DNA of 64,000 nt, taken from Actinophytocola xanthii (lineage in GTDB: Bacteria > Actinomycetota > Actinomycetes > Mycobacteriales > Pseudonocardiaceae). Made by a program: the position numbers and the translations under genes. The notes under the pieces are model-generated. The model was not told the origin of the DNA and did no database searches. It worked only from the letters and a program-made list of their open reading frames with translations. Of the stretch, positions 52,607 through 59,648 are shown one piece after another. Numbering within the stretch: the stretch's first letter is position 1; each line of letters opens with the position of its first letter. Where the stretch lies: NCBI RefSeq assembly GCF_001921205.1, contig NZ_MSIE01000049.1:1-64000 (forward strand). Direction: 5' to 3'.

Positions 52607-53500
52607 ATGGCAATCCTCGCGCACAGCGACGACGTCCAGCCGCTGACCGCCGCACAGGCACAGCGCTACGCCGACACCGCCGACCGTCGAACACGCCTGT
52701 TCAACCGGTGCTGCACCGCGGTGCTCATCGCGTTCGCCCTCCTGTGGCTCGTTCCGCTGGCCTGGGCCCTCGACACCGCTCTCAAGCCCAACGGCGAGAC
52801 CATCAACCCCACCTGGCTCATCGAGAACCCGACTCTCGCGTCGTTCCGGACGTTGCTCGCCGAGGGCGACATCCTCGACTGGTACGCCGCGAGCTTCATC
52901 ATCTCGACGCTGTCGGCGGCCGGGACGGTGATCACCGCCAGCCTGGCCGCCTACGCGCTGTCCCGCATGCGGTTCCGGTACCGCTGGCTGGCGTTCTGGT
53001 TCATCCTGCTGGGCATCATGATCCCCCGGCAGGTCCTGATCGTGCCGCAGTTCCAGGAGCTGGACAGCGTCAACCTGTTGAACACGTACTGGGCGGTGAT
53101 CCTGCCGTCGATCCCCATCGCGATCGCGGTGGTCGTGTTCAAGCAGTTCTTCGACGGGATCCCGAAGGACCTCGACGAGGCGGCGCGCATCGACGGAGCC
53201 GGCTTCTTCCACATCTACCGGCAGGTCGTGCTGCCCCTCGCTCGCCCGGCCCTGTCGGCGGTGGCGATCTTCAGCTTCGTGTGGACGTGGAACGACCTGC
53301 TGTGGCCGCTTCTCGCGCTGAGCAACCCGGAGGTCATGACGATCCCGGCCGGTCTGGCGACCGTTCAGGGGACGTACGGGATCCGGTACGCCGACACGAT
53401 GGCCTCGGCCATTCTCGGCGCGCTCCCACTGGTGCTGGTGTTCCTGCTGTTCCAACGCCGCATCGTCGAAGGAATCGCCGGCACCGGTCTGAAGGGATAG
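52607..53500 (+). CDS. Sugar ABC transporter permease 2 (MalG-like), 297 aa
   Basis: Six membrane helices and a MalG-type EAA loop (GIPKDLDEAARIDGAGFFHIYRQVVLPLARP), ending in FLLFQRRIVEGIAGTGLKG as is usual for this partner. The ATG lies two bases after the previous stop. It completes the importer membrane part; the ATPase is missing from the locus. Confidence 0.95.
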   Translation: MAILAHSDDVQPLTAAQAQRYADTADRRTRLFNRCCTAVLIAFALLWLVPLAWALDTALKPNGETINPTWLIENPTLASFRTLLAEGDILDWYAASFIISTLSAAGTVITASLAAYALSRMRFRYRWLAFWFILLGIMIPRQVLIVPQFQELDSVNLLNTYWAVILPSIPIAIAVVVFKQFFDGIPKDLDEAARIDGAGFFHIYRQVVLPLARPALSAVAIFSFVWTWNDLLWPLLALSNPEVMTIPAGLATVQGTYGIRYADTMASAILGALPLVLVFLLFQRRIVEGIAGTGLKG

Positions 53501-53503
53501 TCC

Positions 53504-55009
53504 ATGCAGCACGCCGCACTGACCATCGATCCGGCGTTCCGCATCGCGGAGGTGGATCCGCGCCTGTTCGGTTCCTTCGTGGAGCACATGGGTCGGTGCG
53601 TCTACACCGGAATTTTTGAACCGGGCCACGCCACCGCGGACGACGAGGGGTTCCGCGGTGACGTCGCCGAGCTGGTCAGGGAACTCGCCCCACCGATCCT
53701 GCGGTACCCGGGGGGCAACTTCGTGTCCGGCTACAACTGGGAGGACGGTATCGGCCCCCGGGAGAGCCGGCCGAGGACGCTGGACCTGGCCTGGCGGTCG
53801 TACGAGACCAACCAGGTGGGCGTGGACGAGTTCACGAAGTGGGCCCGCCGGATGGGTAGCGAGCCGATGATGGCGGTCAACCTCGGCACCCGCGGCATCG
53901 ACGCGGCACGCAACCTCGTCGAGTACGCCAACCACCCGGGCGGCTCGTACTGGTCGGACCTGCGCCGCCGCAACGGAACGTCCGAGCCGCACGGGATAGC
54001 GCTGTGGTGCCTGGGCAACGAGATGGACGGGCCGTGGCAGCTCGGTCACAAGACCGCGGCGGAGTACGCACGGCTCGCGGCCGAGACGGCGCGGGCCATG
54101 CGCAGGGTCGACCCGTCGATCGAGCTGGTCGCGTGCGGCAGCTCGCACCAGCGAATGCCGACCTTCGGCGACTGGGAGGCCACCGTACTCCGCGAGACCT
54201 ACGACCTGGTCGACTACGTCTCCCTGCACGGCTACTACGAGCAGCGTGGCGACGACCGCGGCAGCTTCCTCGCCAGCGGGGTCAACATGGACCGCTTCAT
54301 CGAGTCGGTGATCGCCACCTGCGACCACGTACGCGGCGCGGGACAGCACAGGAAACGTGTCAACCTGGCCTTCGACGAGTGGAACGTGTGGTATCTGGGC
54401 AAGTTCGCGGGCGAGGAGAACCTGGACTGGTCCGAGCGCCCACGCCTCATCGAGGACCAGTACTCGGTGGTCGACGCGGTCGTGGTCGGCAGCCTGCTGA
54501 TCTCCCTGCTGCGCCACGCCGACCGGGTGAAGATCGCCTGCCTCGCCCAGCTCGTCAACGTCATCGCGCCGATCCGCTCCGAACCGGACGGCCCGGCGTG
54601 GCGGCAGACCACCTTCCACCCGTACGCGCTCACCTCCCGTCACGGGCGCGGATCGGTCCTGCGGGTCGAACCCACCGGTCCCACCTACGAGACCTCGTGG
54701 ATGGGCGAGGTTCCCGTCGTCGACGCGACGGCCGTCCACGACGAGGAGACCGGCACGGTCACGGTGTTCGCGGTCAACCGCGACCAGCACGAGCCGGTGG
54801 CACTCGACATCGACCTACGATCGCTGCCCAACCTCACGACGGGCGAGCACACGGCACTGTTCGACGACGACCCCGATGCGACGAACACCGCGGCCCAGCC
54901 CGATCGGGTCACTCCGACCCGGCTCGCCGACGTGAAGGCCACCGAAGGCACGATCACGGCCGTGCTGCCAGCTCTGTCCTGGAACATGCTGCGCTTCGAC
55001 TCCCGGTAG
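53504..55009 (+). CDS. abfA: Cytoplasmic GH51 alpha-L-arabinofuranosidase, 501 aa
   Basis: It has no signal peptide. The GH51 hallmarks are FGSFVEHMGRCVYTGIFEP at the N-terminus, LRYPGGNFVSGYNWEDGIGP, the acid/base Glu in LWCLGNEMDGPWQ and the nucleophile Glu in LAFDEWNVWY. It releases arabinose from imported arabino-oligosaccharides. It starts 4 bp after the permease stop, last in the LacI operon, so uptake and hydrolysis are co-expressed. Confidence 0.96.
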   Translation: MQHAALTIDPAFRIAEVDPRLFGSFVEHMGRCVYTGIFEPGHATADDEGFRGDVAELVRELAPPILRYPGGNFVSGYNWEDGIGPRESRPRTLDLAWRSYETNQVGVDEFTKWARRMGSEPMMAVNLGTRGIDAARNLVEYANHPGGSYWSDLRRRNGTSEPHGIALWCLGNEMDGPWQLGHKTAAEYARLAAETARAMRRVDPSIELVACGSSHQRMPTFGDWEATVLRETYDLVDYVSLHGYYEQRGDDRGSFLASGVNMDRFIESVIATCDHVRGAGQHRKRVNLAFDEWNVWYLGKFAGEENLDWSERPRLIEDQYSVVDAVVVGSLLISLLRHADRVKIACLAQLVNVIAPIRSEPDGPAWRQTTFHPYALTSRHGRGSVLRVEPTGPTYETSWMGEVPVVDATAVHDEETGTVTVFAVNRDQHEPVALDIDLRSLPNLTTGEHTALFDDDPDATNTAAQPDRVTPTRLADVKATEGTITAVLPALSWNMLRFDSR

Positions 55010-55013
55010 CCAG

Positions 55014-55145
55014 GGTCTTGTGGTGAGCGCCCAGGGCGGTGACCGCGGCGGCGAAGTCGCGGGCGACCGTGTAGTTCTTGGCGTTGTCGGTCAGTACGCG
55101 GTGAATGCGCGGGATGCCCTGGGCCAGGCGTCCATGCACGGTCAA
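55014..55145 (-). pseudogene. IS481-type transposase fragment
   Basis: The minus-strand frame reads RLAQGIPRIHRVLTDNAKNY followed by TVARDFAAAVTALGAHHKT, resembling the second DDE-motif segment of IS481 transposases (RVLTDNG.Y ... F...L...GI.H). Only about 44 codons survive; the first Asp, the Glu and all ends are absent. It lies between the convergent GH51 and GH43 genes beside a long inverted repeat. Confidence 0.6.
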
Positions 55146-55167
55146 ACGAGCGTCAGCGTGTCCCATC

Positions 55168-55223
55168 GAGGCCTCCGGTGCGGTGGTGATTGCGAAGTCA
55201 GTCACCACCGCGCCGGAGGCCTC
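55168..55223. repeat. 22-bp inverted repeat, 12-nt loop, between convergent genes
   Basis: Bases 55168-55189 (GAGGCCTCCGG, then TGCGGTGGTGA) pair with 55202-55223 with one mismatch. It adjoins the transposase relic and lies 26 bp from the end of GH43. It may be a bidirectional terminator or a leftover insertion-sequence end. Confidence 0.65.
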
Positions 55224-55249
55224 ACCCATGATCAAGCCAACGAGTACAC

Positions 55250-57310
55250 CTAGGGCGTGGTGAGGTCGAAGCGGCCGACGGTCACCGCGCCGCCGAGAGA
55301 CTGCGTGGCGTAGTTGAAGATCCCGTAGCGGTAGCCCATGAAGAACTGCCAGGTGTTGTTCAGTGTCAGCGCGTTGCCCAGTGGCGTGAAGACGGTTCCG
55401 TCGGTGCTGTAGGAGAAGCGGGCCTGTCTGCCGGCGCCGGGGCGGATGTCGGCATTGACCCGGAGCCAGATCCTGCTGCCCGTGATCGGCGCGCTCGCCA
55501 CCTCGGTGCCGGTGTTCGTGGTGTTCCAGCTGCCGTCCATGGCAAGACCGTTCGTCATGGCGACCCGGGTGGTGCCGTTGTCGCGCTTGACGCCGATCCA
55601 GGCGGAGGACTGGCGGAGCATCGCGAGCCCGGCTCGGTCCCCGTCACGCATCGCGCCGTGGTCCAGTTCGATCGTCGCCGTCGAGGTGGGACCCTGGATG
55701 CGGTGGGTGAGGGTGTTGCGGGCGGCGTACAGGTCGCTGGTGACCGTGGCCGTCCGCAGGGTCAGGCCGTTGTTCACCTGGTACCGGCTGGTGTCGGGAT
55801 CGTGGTTCCACTCCCACTGCGGGCCCAGCGCCGTGCCGGCGAAGGTGTCGGTGCCGATGAGCGGTTTCACGGGCCGGAGCGGCAGTGGCGCCGGGTAGTT
55901 CACGCCCCACCTGCCGTTGACGGTCTGCAGCACCGGCCAACCGTCGGAGGTCCAGGTGATCGGTGCGAGCGCGGGCACTCGGCCGCCGGGGTAGGCGTCG
56001 ACGAACGCCATGTAGTACCAGGAACCGTTGGGCAGCTGGACGAGCCCGCCCTGGTGTGGCACGCCGCCGCCGCTGATCGGACCGGGGAGGTCGAGCAGGA
56101 CCTGGCGCACGGTGTACGGGCCGAACGGGCCGTTGTCGGACTTCAGCACGTACTGGCCGTTGGCCGGGCGGGTCAGCCAGATGTAGTAGCTTCCGCCGCG
56201 TTTGTAGAACCGGGCACCCTCCAGCGTCCCGATGTTCGACGGGGTCTGGAAGACCTGCTGCGCGCGGACCTGGGTACGGCCGTCCGCGGACAGCTGGGCC
56301 ACGCTGATCGTGGTGTTGCCGTAGGCGACGTACATGGTGTCGTTGTCGTCGATCAGCATGCCCGCGTCGTAGTAGCAGTTGTCGATCTGTGTGTGCCGGT
56401 TCCACGGGCCCTCCACGCTGGAGGACGTGTAGATGAACGTGTCGTTGAACTCGATGCAGCCGGCCCAGTAGTAGGTTTGGTTGCTCGGCCGGTAGGCCAA
56501 CGTCGACGCCCAGATGCCCTTGACGTAGGCGCGCTGACCGTTCGTCAGGTCGTACTTCGTGCCGAACTCGAGCGAGGGCACCGCGTGGCCGGCGAACTCC
56601 CAGTTGACCAGGTCGTAGGACCGCAGGATCGGCGCGCCCGGCGAGTAGTGCATCGTCGACGCCGTCATGTAGTACACCTCGCCGACCCGGATCACCTCCA
56701 CGTCCGCGAAGTCCTGCCACACGACGGGGTTCGTGAACTGGTCGGCGGGTTGCTGGCCGCCGTCCACCCGGACGAGCTGCCACTGCTGGTTCGCACCACC
56801 CCAGTCGGCGTACTGCACGACGTTCGCGCCGTCCGAAGTGGATGCGTTCTGCACCTCGACGGCCTTGCCGCTGTTGCGGTTGACCAGTCGGACGTAGCCG
56901 CCGTCGGAGTCGGCAAGCGTGAACTGCTGGTTGGTCCCGTTCCCGTCGGCCCACTGCACGATCGCCCCGCCGTCGGCCGTGGAGAAGTTGTGGACGTCGA
57001 GGACCTTGCCGGAGTGGCGAGACTTCAGCCGGTAGTAACCTCCTCCGGCATCGAGGAACTGCCACTGCTGGTTCGCGCCGTCGTTGCGGGCCCACTGCGT
57101 GATGCGCGCACCGTCGTTCGTGGCCGAGTTGTAGACGTCCAGAGCCTTGCCGCTGTTGCGGTTCACCAGCACGTACCACGCGCTCGTGTCCACTGTCGCA
57201 GCCGCGCTCGGTGTCGGGTTGAGGACCATCGCGACGGCGCTCACCAGCGCGGCGACCAGCAGTGTCACCGTGCCGGTCAGCCGACCGGACCTGCCTCGCG
57301 TGAGAATCAT
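55250..57310 (-). CDS. Secreted GH43 enzyme with ricin module and C-terminal lectin-like domain, 686 aa
   Basis: The signal peptide (cleavage near SAAAT) is followed by a ricin B-like lectin (about 40-185) very close in sequence to that of the GH62 enzyme. A GH43 five-bladed propeller follows (NPVVWQDFADVEVIRVGEVYYMT, GIWASTLAYRP, DNCYYDAGMLIDDNDTMYVAYG, TLEGARFYKRGGSYYIW, HQGGLVQLPNGSWYYMAF). A C-terminal concanavalin-like domain (about 490-686) is typical of GH43 beta-xylosidases and arabinofuranosidases. Two cre-like boxes lie upstream. It works on arabinoxylan fragments; exact specificity is not readable. Confidence 0.93.
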   Translation of the reverse strand: MILTRGRSGRLTGTVTLLVAALVSAVAMVLNPTPSAAATVDTSAWYVLVNRNSGKALDVYNSATNDGARITQWARNDGANQQWQFLDAGGGYYRLKSRHSGKVLDVHNFSTADGGAIVQWADGNGTNQQFTLADSDGGYVRLVNRNSGKAVEVQNASTSDGANVVQYADWGGANQQWQLVRVDGGQQPADQFTNPVVWQDFADVEVIRVGEVYYMTASTMHYSPGAPILRSYDLVNWEFAGHAVPSLEFGTKYDLTNGQRAYVKGIWASTLAYRPSNQTYYWAGCIEFNDTFIYTSSSVEGPWNRHTQIDNCYYDAGMLIDDNDTMYVAYGNTTISVAQLSADGRTQVRAQQVFQTPSNIGTLEGARFYKRGGSYYIWLTRPANGQYVLKSDNGPFGPYTVRQVLLDLPGPISGGGVPHQGGLVQLPNGSWYYMAFVDAYPGGRVPALAPITWTSDGWPVLQTVNGRWGVNYPAPLPLRPVKPLIGTDTFAGTALGPQWEWNHDPDTSRYQVNNGLTLRTATVTSDLYAARNTLTHRIQGPTSTATIELDHGAMRDGDRAGLAMLRQSSAWIGVKRDNGTTRVAMTNGLAMDGSWNTTNTGTEVASAPITGSRIWLRVNADIRPGAGRQARFSYSTDGTVFTPLGNALTLNNTWQFFMGYRYGIFNYATQSLGGAVTVGRFDLTTP

Positions 57311-57342
57311 GTCGACAGCGCTCCCCGATCGGCGATGACGGG

Positions 57343-57356
57343 TGTTAACGCAAACA
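57343..57356. promoter_or_regulatory. cre-like operator, copy 2
   Basis: TGTTAACGCAAACA, 32 bp upstream of the GH43 start codon on the opposite strand. It has one substitution relative to the box at 47386-47399. Confidence 0.55.
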
Positions 57357-57477
57357 GCAGGTCGATGAGGTCACCTGACAGCGCTCGTGATCCAACCCAC
57401 CGCGTTGTCGGAACATAAGTCCGATGTTTCCATGAAAGCACCGAACGAACGGCCGAGTCAACAGCGGGAAGCGAGAA

Positions 57478-57491
57478 TGTTAACGCTAACG
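57478..57491. promoter_or_regulatory. cre-like operator, copy 3
   Basis: TGTTAACGCTAACG, just beyond the stop codon of the GntR gene and about 170 bp upstream of GH43. With copy 2 it could allow looping by a LacI-type repressor. Confidence 0.55.
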
Positions 57492-57498
57492 TCGTGCC

Positions 57499-58230
57499 CT
57501 ACCCGAAAAGGCGGCGCTGTATCTCGCGACGGTAGTCCTCGAGGGTGTTGTCCAGGTGCACGGCCGCGGCCGCGGCGGCCGCATCCGGTTTGCCGTCACG
57601 GATCGCCCGGTAGATGGCGGCGTGTTCCTCGACCGCCTCCGCCGCGTGCCCGCCGACCGTGCCGCACAGGCCGATCGTGCTGGACTGGCGTTGCAGGCGG
57701 CGCGCCTCCCGCACCGAGGCGACCAGGAACTGGTTGTGGGACGCGACGGCGACGGCCAGGTGGAAGTCGTCGTCGCCGCGGTCGAACAACGCCGCCTCCC
57801 CGGTGACGTGCCCCTGCCGACAGAGCTCGACCGCCGTCTCGATCGCGCGCAGCTCCGCCGGGGTCGCGTTGGTCGCGGCCAGTCTGCTGGCGGCGGTCTC
57901 CTGGATGCGACGGAACTCGAACAGCATGTACACGTGATCGAGGTCGGTCGGCAGGAAGAATCCGCCCCAGCGTCTGGAACCCAGCATCCCGTCGTCGTCG
58001 GCGACGTACAGGCCGCGGCCCTTGTGCACCCGGACCCGCCCGATCGCCGAGAGGATCTTCACCGCTTCGCGGACCATGCCACGACTGGTTTCCAGCCGGG
58101 TCGCCAGCTCCTTCTCGGTGGGCATCCGGTCCCCCGGCCGCAGCTCCAACTCCGCGATGAACTGGAGAATTCGCTCCGCGACGACCTCGTACCCGGGTCG
58201 GTACGAGGAGCGCGACTCGACCTCCGCCAT
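57499..58230 (-). CDS. GntR-family regulator, FadR/FCD subfamily, 243 aa
   Basis: A winged helix (RILQFIAELELRPGDRMPTEKELATRLETSRGMVREAVKILSAIG, wing VRVHKGRGLYV) precedes the all-helical FCD ligand domain (FEFRRIQETAASRLA, FHLAVAVASHNQFL, EEHAAIYRAIRDGKPDAAAAA). Family effectors are organic or sugar acids, with metal-binding Asp/His residues. It lies between the esterase and GH43 genes, all on the minus strand, and may control this enzyme block. Confidence 0.93.
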   Translation of the reverse strand: MAEVESRSSYRPGYEVVAERILQFIAELELRPGDRMPTEKELATRLETSRGMVREAVKILSAIGRVRVHKGRGLYVADDDGMLGSRRWGGFFLPTDLDHVYMLFEFRRIQETAASRLAATNATPAELRAIETAVELCRQGHVTGEAALFDRGDDDFHLAVAVASHNQFLVASVREARRLQRQSSTIGLCGTVGGHAAEAVEEHAAIYRAIRDGKPDAAAAAAAVHLDNTLEDYRREIQRRLFG

Positions 58231-58339
58231 GCGCGGAGATACTACCGGAGCGCGAGATCGCCGGGATGAGTCTGACTCATCGGTCGCCGGACGCCAACTC
58301 CTCCTCGTGCCGGCGTCCGGCGCCGTTCAGGGATGAGTG

Positions 58340-59599
58340 TCAGCCGACCGCGCAGGACGCGCCGTTCAGGGTGAACGAGGTCGGCTTGCCGGTGTTGCCG
58401 GTATGGCTGGCCTGGAAGCCGATACTGACCGTGGCGCCAGGTGCGATGCTCGCGTTGTGCGCCACGTTCCTCGCCGTCACCTGCCCGGACGTGGGTGAGT
58501 AGGTCGCGTTCCAGCCGGACGTGATCGCCTGGCCGGCCGGGAGGGTGAAGGCCAGCGTCCAGCCGTTCGCCGCGGCGGTGCCGGTGTTGCTGATCGTGAG
58601 TTCCGCGGTGAGGCCGCCGGTCCAGGCGTTGACCGTGTTGGTGACCCGGCAGGCCCCTGGCTGCGGCTCGGGGTCCGGATCGGGGTCGCTGCCCTGGAAC
58701 TGGGTGATGAACCGCCATGCCTCGCCCGAGGTCCACGTCCGCCAGCCCTCACCGCCGCCGTCGATCGGGGCCGGGGTGTGCCCGCCGTCGAACGCCGCCC
58801 ACACGACCGGGTACCCGGCCCGGCAGCCCGAGTAGGTGGTGACGATGTGGCTACGGCTGCCCTGCGCCGGCTCCGGCGGGTTCTGCGGCGTGCAGCCGTT
58901 GTTGCGGACGAACGTGTCCCGCAGGCTTCGGCCCATCGAGATGTTGAGCACGTTGTCGGTGAGGCCGTGGATGCCCATGTACGCGATCGGCTGGGTTCCG
59001 CCGGAACACCCGCTCAGCTGCGCACCCGAGTAGACCACCACCGCCCGGAAGACGTTCGCCCTGGCACACGCGAGGGCGTAGCTCATTCCACCGCCGTAGC
59101 TGAAACCGCCGGCGAAGATCTGGGTGGTGTCGACGCACAGCGCGGCCTGCAGCTGCCGGAGCATGTCGTCGACGAACGTCACGTCCCGGCCACCGGAGTT
59201 GGCCCAGCCGTTGCTGATGCCCTGCGGCGCGACGAAGATCGTTCCGTTGTTCGCGCTGTCCGCGAGCCGCCGCAGCCCGTAGTAGGACCAGTTGTACCCG
59301 TCGGACCCACCCGAGTCGACGTCGTTGGCGGTGCCGTTGAGCCAGTGGAACCCGAAGAACAGCCGGTACTGACGGTTCTGGTCGTAGTTCGCCGGGAGCC
59401 GCAGGATGTAGGTGCGGTTCTGCCCGCCGCTCTGGATCGTGTGGCTGCCGCTGGTCAACCCGGGGGCCGACCCGCAGCCGGCGGAGGCGGCCGTCGCTCC
59501 GACGTCCTGCTCCGGCGCCGCCTGTGCCGCCACGGCACCGCCGCCGATCGAGAGGAGCAGCGCCGCTACCGCTCCGAGAAGATATCCTCGCTTGACCAT
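58340..59599 (-). CDS. Secreted CE1/PHB-depolymerase-like esterase with C-terminal CBM2, 419 aa
   Basis: The signal peptide ends near AQAAP. The alpha/beta-hydrolase domain (SAGCGSAPGLTSGSHTIQSGGQNRTYILRLP, LFFGFHWLNG, nucleophile Ser in GGFSYGGGMSYALAC, FDGGHTPAP with the His) belongs to the LpqC/feruloyl and acetyl-xylan esterase group. After an Asp/Pro linker comes a CBM2 (CRVTNTVNAWTGGLTAELTISNTG, NGWTLAFTLPAGQ). It removes acyl decorations from xylan on plant cell walls. ATG 59599 follows GAGGAG. Confidence 0.92.
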   Translation of the reverse strand: MVKRGYLLGAVAALLLSIGGGAVAAQAAPEQDVGATAASAGCGSAPGLTSGSHTIQSGGQNRTYILRLPANYDQNRQYRLFFGFHWLNGTANDVDSGGSDGYNWSYYGLRRLADSANNGTIFVAPQGISNGWANSGGRDVTFVDDMLRQLQAALCVDTTQIFAGGFSYGGGMSYALACARANVFRAVVVYSGAQLSGCSGGTQPIAYMGIHGLTDNVLNISMGRSLRDTFVRNNGCTPQNPPEPAQGSRSHIVTTYSGCRAGYPVVWAAFDGGHTPAPIDGGGEGWRTWTSGEAWRFITQFQGSDPDPDPEPQPGACRVTNTVNAWTGGLTAELTISNTGTAAANGWTLAFTLPAGQAITSGWNATYSPTSGQVTARNVAHNASIAPGATVSIGFQASHTGNTGKPTSFTLNGASCAVG

Positions 59600-59648
59600 C
59601 ACAACTCCTCTGCTGTTCGAACCTCGTCGTTCTCCGCGTCGGGTTGTC

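Noticed and set aside
52058-54790. 910-codon minus-strand open frame
   Set aside because: Antisense shadow of the permease and GH51 genes, rich in Asp/Arg/His with no motif.
57312-57325. Second CelR box upstream of GH43 (AGCGCTCCCC)
   Set aside because: Only one half matches, and it overlaps the GH43 ribosome-binding region.
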